Below are positions 11,090 through 23,000 of a stretch of 62,500 bases of DNA, in pieces. This stretch comes from Stramonita haemastoma. Its lineage: Eukaryota; Mollusca; Gastropoda; Neogastropoda; Muricidae. The stretch spans positions 41,293,485 to 41,355,984 of the forward strand of contig CM060323.1 of the NCBI GenBank assembly GCA_030674155.1. The letters are read 5' to 3'. The notes under the pieces were generated by a model that worked only from the letters and a program-made list of their open reading frames with translations, was not told the DNA's origin and did not search any database. How positions within the stretch are numbered: the stretch's first letter is position 1; each line of letters opens with the position of its first letter. Both the position numbers and the translations under genes were made by a program.

Positions 11090-11900
11090 TTGTTGTTTTT
11101 AATGATGAAATTAAAAGCAAGACAATTTTTAATATGATAGTATATTTTTCGTGTTTTTTCTTAATGAGATTGATTGCATGAAACAGTGTATTTTTTTGTG
11201 GGGGTTTTTGTTTGTTTATTTAAATGGTAAAATTGTGCAAGAAATACGATAGTATATTTTTCGGTTTTTTTTTTTTAAATGATGAAATTGAATGCAAGAA
11301 ATACGATAGTATGTTTTTCGTGTTTTTTTTTTTTTTAAATAATTAAACTGCAAGAAATACAAAGTATATTTTTCGGGTTTTTTTTTGTAATAATGAAATT
11401 GACTGCAAGGAATACAATAGTATGTGTTTTTCTGTTTTTTTATATAACGAAAACAATACAAGAAACATAACAGTATATTGTTCGTTTCTTTTTTTAAATA
11501 ATGATACTGATTGCAAGAAATACAACAGTTTTTTTCCGTTTTTTTTTAAAAAAATATTTAGTGCAAGAAATACAAAAGTATATTTTAGTATTTTTTTAAA
11601 TAATGAAATTGAATGCAAGAAATACAATAGGATATTTTTGTCAGTTTTTTTATGATGAAACTGAATGCAAGAAATGCAATACTATATATTTTTCAGTTTT
11701 TTTTCTTATTAGATTGACTGGAAAAAAGACAATAGATCTAGTGTATTTTTCATATTTTGTTATGAAATTGAATGCAAGAAATAATCCAGTACATTTTTCT
11801 GTGTTTTGGGGAGATTGAATGCAAAAAATACGCTAGTATATTTTTGGTGATTTAAAAAAAAAAGAAATTGAATGCAAGAAAAACAATCCAATTCTTTGAT
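11090..11900 (+). repeat. diverged tandem array of about 60-bp AT-rich units
   Basis: About thirteen units with core GAAATTGAATGCAAGAAATA then CGATAGTATATTTTTCG and a T-run. Similarity decays irregularly along the array. Frames are repeat artefacts. Confidence 0.95.
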
Positions 11901-12280
11901 TAAAAAAAATATTTTGATTTAATGAAATGTAAGTTGAAATAAATTTTAGTCCTGCGATAGCCTTTGATATTGGCAAGGGTGTTATTAGTTTATATAGTGG
12001 TGTTGTGAGGTATATGCAGGAGAAAGTGCCTTTCATTTTTATTTTTATTTTCTTCTTTTTTTTTTAAATGGCATCCAATGTATAAAAGGGACCAGGTTCT
12101 ATATAAAAGGGACCAGGTTCTATGCTTGCCTTTGCTTGAAATAATGTTAGTGTGGTATTGGGTGGCAGATCTGTTTATTGATTTTCCGCTGGCAGATCGA
12201 TAACAGATTTTACACCAATACAGCTTATGAAAAAACTATCTGAAAGATTTAATGCTATAGTCTTGTATAGTCCGTTAAGT
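11901..12280. other. AT-rich stretch with a short tandem duplication
   Basis: TATAAAAGGGACCAGGTTCT occurs twice in direct tandem at 12081-12121; otherwise nothing recognised. Confidence 0.6.
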
Positions 12281-12284
12281 GTGC

Positions 12285-12292
12285 CTCTGTGT

Positions 12293-12323
<31 letters not shown>

Positions 12324-12432
12324 GGGGGGGGCTTGTTGGTTTGGGCGTTTTTAGTCAAATCAAATACCTTTACAAAAAAGAAATCTAGTGGTGCACTGTT
12401 CTTTGATAAAGGCAGGAATCAGAATCATAAAC

Positions 12433-12511
<79 letters not shown>

Positions 12512-12560
12512 TGCGTGTGTGCGTGCATGGTGCGTGCGGTGTGTGTGTGTGTGTGTGTTT
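12285..12560. repeat. (GT)n, poly-G and (GT)n tracts
   Basis: GT run at 12288-12306 followed by about 25 G, and a long GT run at 12437-12507 with imperfect GT beyond. Confidence 0.97.
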
Positions 12561-13320
12561 GAAGAAATCTCTGTAAAATTGCTAGATTTGCAGTTTATCA
12601 AAATGTTGACTTTTACAAATTTTCCATGTTTTTTTCTTAGATGATAAAGAGGAAGTATTAAAATGTCACTTTAAAATTGCAATGTTTCGATTTTTTAAAT
12701 TTGGTGTATATATTGTTTAACAACCTTTCATTGGAAGCCTCATTTGTCAGTAGTGTCTAAGTGGGTTTTTGTTGTTGTTGTTGTCGTTGTATTCTTTGGG
12801 GGGGGTGGGATTTTTGCTTTTGAGTTGCAAGTATTATCAGCAGTGGTTTCCTTGCTCTATAAGTACACTACATTACAACAAAAAAGATTACTTTTTGCCT
12901 CATGCCCAGTTAAACTTGCTCTAGAATCTCAACTATAAATATAGGACGGTATGGGTAAAACTACAACGCAATTGAATCACTGTTGTTATGATTATGTGAG
13001 ATAAATCCAAACTTGTCCATCTGAATGATTGAAGAGAATGTTGCTTCTTTTTTTTTTTTTTTTTTTTTTTAGAAAACCAATAAGATAATCTTTCTGTAAC
13101 AAACATTTTTATTTTTCCTCCAGTTCATAAAACCGCATACAAACTTGATAAAAAATGTTTTTCAGTTTAGAAATCAGGTGGTGAGCACACACCACTGGCA
13201 CTTGACTACTCAACTGATTTTTTCCCCGGGAAAAAACACAAGCTTTGTACAACTCTCTCTTTAAAACCTACAGGATGATGTGTATTCTACTTTTTTTTTT
13301 TTTTTTTTTTGGGGGGGGTA
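12561..13320. other. AT-rich stretch, no gene seen
   Basis: Contains poly-T runs at 13049-13070 and 13291-13310 and no recognisable coding segment. Confidence 0.5.
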
Positions 13321-13324
13321 TTGT

Positions 13325-13560
13325 TTGGCTGTAAGATAACATGGGGATTAGTTTCTGTCAATTGTGTTTTAAAGCTATTGACTGATATTTAGGTAACTGG
13401 GCTTTAGGCTGTAAAGATAAGCATGGCTGGAGTTGAGCTTTCTGTCAATTGTATGTTTTAAAAGCATATTGACATGATATTTAAGGTAACTGGGCTTTAG
13501 GCTGTAAAGATAGCATGGCTGGAGTTGAGCTTTTTGTCACTTGTGTGTTGTAAAAGCAGA
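13325..13560 (+). repeat. tandem triplication of about 100-120 bp units
   Basis: TGGGCTTTAGGCTGTAAAGA and GAGCTTTCTGTCAATTG recur in order at about 13330, 13400 and 13493, with small indels between units. Confidence 0.85.
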
Positions 13561-13959
13561 TTGGAATGAACACGTTATTGTGGTCTGAGATATATGTCAA
13601 ATGATGGTGTGAAAATTGACAAGCGAACAATTTATTTTTTGATGTCAGTGGGTTGGTCATTGTGTCGCTGCTGGTCAGAGCATTGGGAAAAGCCTACCTC
13701 CCCCTCCAGGAATAGGCTGGAGTTGGGGTTGGGTAGCCGGCTCGCAGCTGTAGTAAATAATTATGATTGTAAAAATTTCAGAATGAGTGGAAAATAATTG
13801 TCAGAACTTGATGAGAAGTACTACACGTGAGAAAATTAATAAGACCAAAAATAAAACAAAAAAATAGTGAGCAAGGTCTTTGTTCAAAGTTCTGTTCATG
13901 AATGACTGGGTGTTTGCAAGTGAAGAGTATGTGCACAAGATAATATGGGATGCATGTGC

Positions 13960-14195
<236 letters not shown>

Positions 14196-14347
14196 TTGTA
14201 TTATAATGTATTAGATTGTTATTAAATCCGTATTTAATGGGGTTTTTTTTATATGAATGTGTGGTTTATAGACTTTGAAATGCCTCATTTGTCATCATCC
14301 TAAATACTTGCAATCTTCCTTTTTTTTTCTTCCTTATTAGTATATTA

Positions 14348-14770
14348 TGGTGGATCGGTAGCCCTGTGGTTTAATGCGCCTGTCCAGAAAGCGAAAAGCG
14401 GGTCGAACTGTCGGGTTCGAATCCCGTTTGGTCCCGAAACTTTCCCCATCCATTAGACCAGGAGTGGTGGTCTGGGTGCTAGTCTTTCGGTAGAGATGAT
14501 AAACCGAGGAGGTCCCGTGTGTTATACATAATTATTAGCGCACGTAAAAGAACCCACGGCAATAAGAGTTGTCCCTGGCGAAATTCTGTAGAAAAAGCCA
14601 CTCTGATAGGGAAACAAATACAGTTGCAGACAGGAAAAGACCTAAAAAAAAAAAAAAAAAAAGGGTGACGCTGCTCATGTGACGACACGTTCTCCCTGGG
14701 AAGAGCAGCCCGAATTTCTTGCAGGGAAATCTGCCGTGATTTAAAGTGGTATAATTTTATTTTTAAGTGT
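14348..14770 (+). mobile_element. tRNA-derived SINE, family B (best copy)
   Basis: Head GTAGCCCTGTGGTTTAATGC (A box) with GGTTCGAATCC (B box). Core TAGTCTTTCGG...GATAAACCGAGG, then CACGTAAAAGAACCCACGG, CAGTTGCAGACAGGAAAAGA, and a body ending GAAATCTGCCGTGATTTAAA. No ORF. Copies lie at 20715-21250 and 38115-38510. Confidence 0.9.
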
Positions 14771-15002
14771 ATGCCTTTATACATGAGTTTTATTTTTAGC
14801 TGGTTTGTCTAATTTTGAATAGACTAGTTGTTTTGTCGCTGGTTTGATGATTTTTTTTTTATTAATTAAAATGAAAATTTTTTTTAAGTCATATTGTGAC
14901 TGGATAGGTTTTATTAGTAATATCGTTTTAAAGAAATATTTCGTGTGACTGTTTTGTAATACTTTGTTTTGATAATGATGTAGCCTGAAAGTGCCCCGCC
15001 CC

Positions 15003-15174
<172 letters not shown>

Positions 15175-15727
15175 ACTTTCACATATACTACCATACACTT
15201 ATCACTTGAGAGTAATCTTTTGTACATGGTTCTTTTGTTGAATTTGAAATTGCATTCCTGTCATCTAAATAAAGACAGTTGTTTTATTTTGGATTTTGTA
15301 AGGGGGGGGTTCTGTGTGTTGGGGGTTATTTTTTGTTTGTTGACAGTTTTATGTTCTTGGGATATTTGGGGATTGTTTGCTTGGGTTTTTTTGTTTTTGT
15401 TTTCTTATTTTGCTCTGTTGTTTTTTTTAATTTAATGTTTACCCCTTACATAAAAGCTACGCTATTTTAGACTTAAATTATTTTGCGATGGGAGATTTCA
15501 ACATAGATCTGACTGTCCATGGATCAAAGTGGAGAATTAATTATGCCATGCATGGTTTAGAACAAATAACTGATCATCAATAACACTAACACCCTCATTG
15601 ATCACATTTACACCACTTCAAAGACCATCATAGTAGGAAACATGCTCAGTGCAGACAGGTTGTAGGGATCACTCTTCCCTTTGTTTTACACGGGGGAAAA
15701 AAAGGAATAAAGATACCCAAAATCATT

Positions 15728-16083
15728 TATTTATTTATTTATTTATTTATTCTTTTATATCGAGGATAACAGAATAAGCAATCATGTGCTTTTTTTCATC
15801 CGGTCCCCGTGTGTATGCAGTTTTGTAAATATTGTTATCTGTTCCCACCGGCACACGGTGGCCTACTCTTACGAAAAGCGGAACAGGATTTAACGTGTGC
15901 GCAAGATGTTCTACGTGCGTTCGCACACGGGGCCTCGGTTTAAAGTCTCATCCGAAGGACTTTTGGGGAGAGTGGAGTCAGCACTGATGTTAACTCCTGG
16001 AAGAAAATTTCCTCGACCGGACTCGAACCTGGTCGTCAAATTGCCAGCGCAATGTTCTGACCACTAGGCTATCCGTCCCCCCA
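15728..16083 (-). mobile_element. tRNA-derived SINE, family A, inserted in the LINE remnant
   Basis: Reverse copy: head (GGATAGCCTAGTGGTCAGAA on -) at the right, tail with TTTATATCGAGGATAA at the left. Flanks AAAGATACCC (15714) and AAAGAGATATCC (16084) may be a diverged target duplication. Confidence 0.88.
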
Positions 16084-16621
16084 AAGAGATATCCTACTGC
16101 TCCTGTAGACAGTTTAATAAAGATACTTTCATTAATTGTATACTCCACTCAAACTTATATCTGTCAGATTACAAATCCAGATGATGCTATTAACTTGGAT
16201 AGAGACATTTATAACTATTTCTGATAAACATGCTCCATTTATTAAGAAAAGAATAAAACATTTCATGAAACCTCCATGGTTAACAAAAGAAATTAAAAAC
16301 GAAATGAATCTAAGAGATTATTCATAAAAATCGAAGCAAAACGATGGATATGAAAAGCAAAGAAACAAAGTCAATTAAATGAAGTGCAAAGCCAAAACAA
16401 AACACTTTCAAGATTTGCTGTCTTCAGCCCAGAAGCTAAAAGCGATTTGGAAAGCCATTAATACCCAAATGTCTCTAAAAAATATATTAACGGAAAACCT
16501 CAACTCTAACTTTGCAAACATTTCTGAACCTATAATATCTAGTGATATAACATAAAACAAAGGAGCTGATAGAATTAAAACATTACTGTTCATCAAAAAG
16601 CATTGCTTCTGAATTTATCAT

Positions 16622-16641
16622 ACCCCCCCCCCCCCCCCCCC
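16622..16641. repeat. poly-C tract
   Basis: About 20 C within the LINE remnant. Similar poly-C or poly-G runs occur at 20405, 26627, 40230, 46643 and 58083. Confidence 0.9.
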
Positions 16642-17286
16642 AATAACAGCAACAGAAGTAGGCTTACTTAATAGCTTACTCAAATTAAAACAGTCAGGAT
16701 CAAGAGACCTTGATAAAATTGATAGTAAAATATTAAAAATCAGTACATATGCTATGACTAATACTCTAAAGTAATTTTTAACTTGTGTATTGACAAGAAC
16801 TATTTCCCATTGAAGTTTAAATGAACAAAAGTAATACCTTTACACAAATCAGGAGACCCTACCAATGGGCCTAACTGTAGACCAGTATCCATACTGTCAG
16901 TCCTATGTAAACAATTAGAAAAACATGTACAATTTCAAACACATTCTCATTTTAGAATATGAAGAAATGATCTGATTAATGAAAACCAATCAGGATTTTG
17001 TGAAGAAAACCATTCTTACCACACAACCTTAATACAACTGATCAATGTCTTTTGAATATCAGTAATAATGAAATTACAGTAGTCCTTTTTCTAAGACTTT
17101 GCTAAAGCTTTTGACGTTATTAGCCACTCTTTCCTCATTAAAACATTAAAATGCTATAAAAATTTATAACCAAGCTTTAACATTTTTAGACTCATTTCTC
17201 AGTAATCGTCAAAAACTTGGAGAAATCGGGCCTAGTACTAGGACCACTTTTTCTCTCTATTTATATTTATGATGTGAACGCGAACA

Positions 17287-17324
17287 CGTGTGTGTGTGTG
17301 TGTTGGTGTGTGTGGTGTGTGTGG

Positions 17325-17414
<90 letters not shown>
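17287..17414. repeat. (GT)n microsatellite
   Basis: About 125 bp, interrupting the LINE frame at its IY-ND-like motif. Confidence 0.98.
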
Positions 17415-17417
<3 letters not shown>

Positions 17418-17643
17418 GACATGCATTTTAAAAATATTGTTCATTCTTTCTTTTTCAAAAAAAATTCTGGAACATGTTTATGTTACATGCTATTGGTAGT
17501 ACTTTCCCCAAAATAAGGATATTGGTTGTCCCCCCCCCCCTCCCCCCCTTTTTATTTTATTAAAATATGATCTTTATGACTAATTCTGTTGACAGATAGT
17601 GGTGGGATAATGTTTTCAGTTGCTAACTTATGTTTTCTTTACT

Positions 17644-17646
17644 ACG

Positions 17647-17744
<98 letters not shown>

Positions 17745-17816
17745 CATCCATCCATCCATCCATCCATCTACCTACCTACCTGTCTGTCTGTCTGTCTGTC
17801 TGTCTGCCTGTCTGCC

Positions 17817-17870
<54 letters not shown>

Positions 17871-17877
17871 TCTATCC
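17644..17877. repeat. compound (TCTA)n-(TCCA)n-(TGTC)n-(TCTA)n array at a LINE 3' end
   Basis: A 230-bp tetranucleotide array that abuts the 3' terminus of the minus-strand LINE at 17885, reading (GATA)n after the element in its own orientation. Confidence 0.97.
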
Positions 17878-17884
17878 CTAAGCC

Positions 17885-18975
17885 TGGCGCCTAACTCCTG
17901 AAGGCTTGAAAACCAGTTTTCTCAATTTCTCTCTCTGTTCTGCCTTTCTCAATATTTGGTTGAATTCTAGGCCTGTCCATTCGCTGATGTTGTCCTCCCA
18001 TCTCTTCCTTGGTCTGCCTCTTTTTCTTCCTCCTTGGACAGTGCCTTGCAGTATTGTTTTTGAAAGTCCATTTGATCTTCTGACATGCCCGTATCATTTA
18101 AGTTTACGCTTTTTTATTCGTAGGGACCAATGGTTTGCTGATTCTGCTGTGCACTTCATCGTTGCTTAGGCTATGTGGTTTCTGTAGGAGATGTCAAGGA
18201 GTCTCCTGAAGCATCTCATCTCTACCGCTTGTACTCCCCTTTCCAAATCAGCAGTCAGGGTCCACGATTCACAGCATACAGGAAAATGGATATGACAAGG
18301 CAGCGCATTAGTCTGATCTTGGAGTTGAGTGAAATATTAATTTTTTATCTTTTCAGATGGTGTTCAGTTTTGACAGTGCTGTTATTGCCTGTGCAATCTT
18401 GCATGCTACTTCTGGCTCGGACCCCTGGTCTGATACAACAGCTCCCAAGTACTTGAAGCTTTGAACCGTTTCCAGGTTCTGGTCATTGACCCTGATATCA
18501 GTGCTGATGCCCTTGGCGTTATTGGTCATTAGCTTGGTCTTATTTGCACTGGTTTCCATGCCGTATGCTTTAGAGGCCTTGTTCAGGTGTTCTGTAAGGC
18601 TGGCAAGCTCTTGTTCTGATCCTGCTAGTCTGTCAATGTCATCTGCCAATGTCATCTGCGAAGCAGAGGTTTGTGATCGTTCTGCCACCAATGCTGATTG
18701 ATCCTTTATGGTGTTCCAGTACATCAGCCATGATTCTCACAAGGAAGATGTTGAAAAGAGTGGGTGAGAGTAGACAGCCCTGCCTTACTCCCAACTGTTG
18801 TTCGAAACCACTCTCCAGTGCTGCTGTTGTTGTACACTGCACAAGTTGCCTTGTTGTAAGCTCGTTGATGACTGATCAGGTTTGCATTGATGCTGTACAA
18901 ATTCATGGTTGCCCACAAAGCTGCATGCCGCACCCTGTAGGCCTATGCCTTCTTAAAATCAATTAAAACGTGGTA
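17885..18975 (-). pseudogene. decayed non-LTR retrotransposon, reverse-transcriptase C-terminal half
   Basis: Minus-strand fragments in order: LGVRQGCLLSPTLFNIFL, CFADDI, AYGMETSANKTKLMTNN, FKYLGAVVSD, then a K/R-rich GGQHQRMDRPRIQP ending. These are the FADD active-site region and C-terminus of an RTE-like 'endonuclease-reverse transcriptase'. Stops and frameshifts (for example at 18650 and 18350) make it non-functional. Confidence 0.88.
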
Positions 18976-19362
18976 GAGGTCTTGTTGGTGTTGAAGGTAC
19001 CGCTCACGGAGTATTCTGAGGTTGAATATATGTTCTGTTACTACTTATAAGTCTAAATCCCCTTGTAGTGAACGGACATTAAACCAATGAGAAGAAGAAG
19101 TAGTAGTAGCCTACTTACTATAATCAGTTTTTCTGGTTTTGATTTGTTTTCTATCATAATGATCATTTAATTGTTTATGTCTAATTCTAGTTCTCTGAGT
19201 TTGCGCTTTTGTAATTTCATTATTGTCTCCTGTCCTTGCTTCTTATCTTCTGTTTGTTACTGTTCTTGTTGTCTTGTTTTTGTTATTTGGTTTATTATTG
19301 TTGTTGTTAGAGGGTTTATTTTTATTTTTATTTTTTACATTGATTTAATGCCCGATAAGGGC
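18976..19362. other. unannotated AT-rich stretch
   Basis: No gene or clear repeat seen; ends at a SINE tail. Confidence 0.5.
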
Positions 19363-19430
19363 GGAGACAGGATGTAACAAAGCACACGAGTGCTTATTCA
19401 TTATCCTCGAAATAAAAGAAATTGACATAA
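19363..19430 (+). mobile_element. family A SINE tail fragment
   Basis: GGATGTAACAAAGCACACGA then GTGCTTATTCATTATCCTCG matches the 3' end of family A; the head is missing. Confidence 0.75.
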
Positions 19431-19619
19431 CTTGTATTGTAAGGTCTGGTTTTAATTTTTAAATAATCCTAATTTATTTTAGTTCTTGTCAACAGAGATT
19501 GATATTTGTTTTATGAATGCTTTTGTAAGTCAATTCGCTTGATTTTTTTGTGTGGGCAGGATAAAAAAAAGTTGTGTAAACTTAATCTTTAACCCTCAAC
19601 AGAGCTTTTTTTTTTTTTT

Positions 19620-20002
19620 TTACTTGACTATTTGAATTAGGCCTAGTTCGACGAGACAAAGCCGAAAGCCGTGTCTGAGAATGCGGATGAATACGTTCGT
19701 CAGACAAAGCCGAGAACGCATGCGTGAAAGGTCGAGACAAAGACAGCTCCGGCAGTGGTAAAAAGAACAAGAATTATTTCCCAAACAATATTCAACAAAG
19801 AGAAACGTAGACAAAATAATGTACCATACATATGCAGTCTCCATTGCCTTTTGAAAACTGAACTGTTCGTCTGATGGTAGTTTTTTGTTAAAACTATTTT
19901 TTGTCGGACGTTTACTTCCGTTAAAGCGCCTTGGCGTACAATTTTAGCTTGACCGGCGTTGAAGGTAACACGTGCGCCTAGACGAAACAACATTACACAG
20001 CA
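19620..20002 (+). promoter_or_regulatory. probable KHDRBS promoter/5' UTR region
   Basis: The 380 bp before the ATG are CpG-richer than the surroundings and contain GACAAAGCCGA twice (about 19657 and 19703), TTCCGTTAAAGCGCC and CACGTGCGCC. No TATA box is evident; the transcription start is not determinable. Confidence 0.4.
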
Positions 20003-20093
20003 ATGGCACAGATAAACGGTTACAAAGAAGAACTTCAGGAAGAACTTCAAAAAGCGGATCCCAATTCGCATGCCAGTCGATTACTTACACAAG
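20003..20093 (+). CDS. KHDRBS: KHDRBS coding exon 1 (QUA1)
   Basis: Codes for residues 1-30 and the first base of residue 31, starting [16 protein letters not shown]. It is a helical, acidic segment positioned like QUA1, which mediates STAR dimerisation. The donor is GTGAGC in phase 1. The flank is CpG-richer than the neighbouring DNA, as expected near a promoter. Confidence 0.9.
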
Positions 20094-23000
20094 GTGAGCC
20101 GTGAAATTAAGTTATATTTGGATAATTAATTATGAAGTGCCTCTGACTAGCGCCATCTTTGGTTGGTCTGTTTTCACGCGGCGGGCTTTGTCTGGCAATA
20201 ATCCTACTTTTGTTTGTTCCTGCCATCGGAGTGATCCGTTCGTTTTCATGAGCCCAAATATATTTAAGTATTTAAATTAAACAAAAACTGTAAAGCTCTA
20301 CAGCAGTGTGTGGTTACTTGACGTGAGTGGGGGTCATCGATCAGACACTGCTCTCAAGTCAACGCGCACAATTCAGAATTCCCAGACACGCGCACGCACG
20401 ATAACCCCCCCCCCCCCCCCCCCCCCCCAGTAAATCTGATGCAGATGCACAGACAACGTGCATTGTCAGTCTCACAGTAGGCTACAGCCAGGAACATTTA
20501 GCATACAGACTTCTTCAGTCACCAGTGTCGGGCTAATACAGATTTTGAGATTAATAACACATCTGCCCCTGATCCATTTAAAATGATATAACATTGTATG
20601 ATTGGTTATATTTCTGTATAGTCCATAGGCCTAAAGTTTTCTGATGTAGGCATTCCTATACTATTATAGCCTAGGAGGAAAAAGACTTGCAAAGGGACTA
20701 CACCTACCAGCCCCCATGGTATTGTGGATCAGTGGCCATGCCCTTGCCTAAAATTAAAAACTTAGCATGCAAAATGTCTGGTGGCAAGCATGCAGTAGTT
20801 TGAACCCATGTCTGGTGGGAAGTGTGCAGTAGTTTGAACTCCATTTCAACCAAAATTTTTTCCATCCATTAGACTAAGATTGGTGGTCTAATGTGCTTCA
20901 CTGCTTGTCATTTCGGATACTAGATCATAAATCGGATACAAGATCATAAATCGAGGCCCCGTGTTTTACACAAAATTGTTTAGTGCACTTAAAAGAACCC
21001 ACAGGAACAAGAGAGTTGTTCCAGGCTAATTTTTTTAGAAAAAATGCCACTCTGATAGAGAAACAAATATAGTTGCAGACAGGAAAAGAAGGAAAAAATA
21101 ATGGGTGGTGTTAAATTTGCGTGTTAAATTTGCGCAATCTGCCGTGACTTTTAAGTGGTGTAAAATGTTTCTGCCATGACTTTTAAGTGGTGTAAAATGT
21201 AGTCTTGGGCCCATATGGTTCCTGGCCATAAGGTCGGGTTCAAATTCCATAACGATATAAAACTAAAAGTGTAAAATTGAGTCATAGGCCTAATGTTATA
21301 TGACAGAGGCTGGTCCCAACTGAGAGTGACTTATGTATGGGCTCATTTCCTTTGGGAAGACTGGAATCACACAGTTGAGCATGATCCACATTATAATTTA
21401 AATTTTATGGATGCTATTTCATGTGTTGCTCAAATCACCTTGCAAGCGCTGGTTGTTATTCTCGGGTTGATGGTGGGGTTGTATTGGCCTATTGGCATCA
21501 GAAAGAAGCACAAAGTACAGCCCTGCCAAGTAGTCTGAAATGTGCACTTCAATAGCATCTTTACGTCAACAAATAAGAAATTACATTGTCAGAAAAGATC
21601 TCAAGATATGGTCTACAGTACCAATCAGTAAACAACTCTACAGGTAAGCAACTCCTTGCCAAGAGAAATGGTTCATGTTGATCTAATAGACTAATGGCAT
21701 AAGTTGTTTCCATTTGATTGAATTTCGTATTACCATTTAATTGAAAAAAAAACCCAAAAACCCAAAACTGTGCTGTAGCTAGGCATACAGCATGTGCATC
21801 ATCGTGTGATGTCAAGACTGCCGTAGTCATAGCTACAACACAACCGCAATAAGTGTGTGAAGTAATTCTGTGCATACTTGATCTTGGGGAAAAAAAACTG
21901 TTGCAGAAATTGAGCGGCTGGAAAAAGGAGATGACAGAAAAGACAGCCGATCAGTTGCATTCATAGATGTCCATCCTAACCAACCACAGAATGCTGGACT
22001 CAAAGTCAGAATACCAATCCAGGAATTTCCCAGGGTAATGTCACTGTCAAATGTGTTTAAGTTACAAGTTTATAATTTTGAAGTTATGTGGATAGTTTAT
22101 CTGATTCCTTTAGTTTAGCCTGCCAGGAAATAATGCTGAAAAGGATGTTAGCTACTGAATAAAGTACTCTAAAAAGCAAGTAATGGCTTATTCCTTATTG
22201 ATTTTTTTTCCAGTTTGAATATTACAAAACAGCTGATTAAATCACTATACAGTTTAGGCGATAGCTATTTTGTGACATGCTACTTTAGCCATGTTAAAAA
22301 AAGTAAACATTCAGTTTTATAAAAGTAGACACATTCCTATGTTTATTTTGTGTACTTTTGATATTTACAAGAAACATTTTAGTATAAAGAATTGTTTTAG
22401 TACAATATCTTTGTGTATTTGATCCTGCACTACATGTGCTCATGTGTGATATTTAACCGTTGACTGCCTAACGTCATATGACGTGCTACTGATAGCGCAC
22501 TCCAGTGCCTTACACGTCATATGACGTGCACGATTTTCCGAATTTTCCTAACTTCGTTTTAAGGTCCATTCAAAACAATTGATATTTAAACTTGTGTGGA
22601 TTCCTCTACCATTTGGTTGGAATCGTTGGTGGACGAAAGTCGGTTTTTCAGTTTCGTTGGTGATGGAGCGTTTTTTTTTTTGTTGTTTATTTTTGGATGA
22701 TTCAGCTGTTTAAATTCCACTTGGCCTTCAGATTAGTTTGGTTAATGCGATTCAATCTGTGCAAAGTGTACAATGTCATATCAATGTTGTAGTTTAAAGC
22801 TAGATTTTTTGGTGAATTATTCCCCATTGGGCAAAAATTTGGCAGAGCAGATTCAGGTTGGTTCTTATATGGGCAGTTCAAGGTTAGGAAAAAAAAAAAC
22901 ACTCATTTGTACATTCCAATTCCGGAAAAGTCATGCGGGAAGTAAATGGGTTTTATGCTTCAGTTATGTGAACCTGTATCAACAGGCACTTTTTTTTTTT

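Larger units (their letters stand above)
15478..17285 (+). pseudogene. decayed non-LTR retrotransposon (endonuclease and reverse transcriptase remnants)
   Basis: An endonuclease motif (MGDFNIDLT, 15487) is followed by LIDHIYTTSKT. RT fragments follow: HKSGDPTNGPNCRPVSIL (about 16855), NQSGFCEENHS (about 16985), a KAFDVISHSFLIKTL-like block (about 17105) and GLVLGPLFLSIYIYDV (about 17225). Multiple stops and frameshifts separate them. The element is interrupted by a family A SINE (15728-16083) and cut off by a (GT)n run at 17288. The motifs are of the jockey/CR1/L2 type; the clade is not certain. Confidence 0.85.

Noticed and set aside
14350..14435. Functional tRNA gene
   Set aside because: A and B boxes are present but no proper acceptor stem or cloverleaf forms; it is the head of a SINE.
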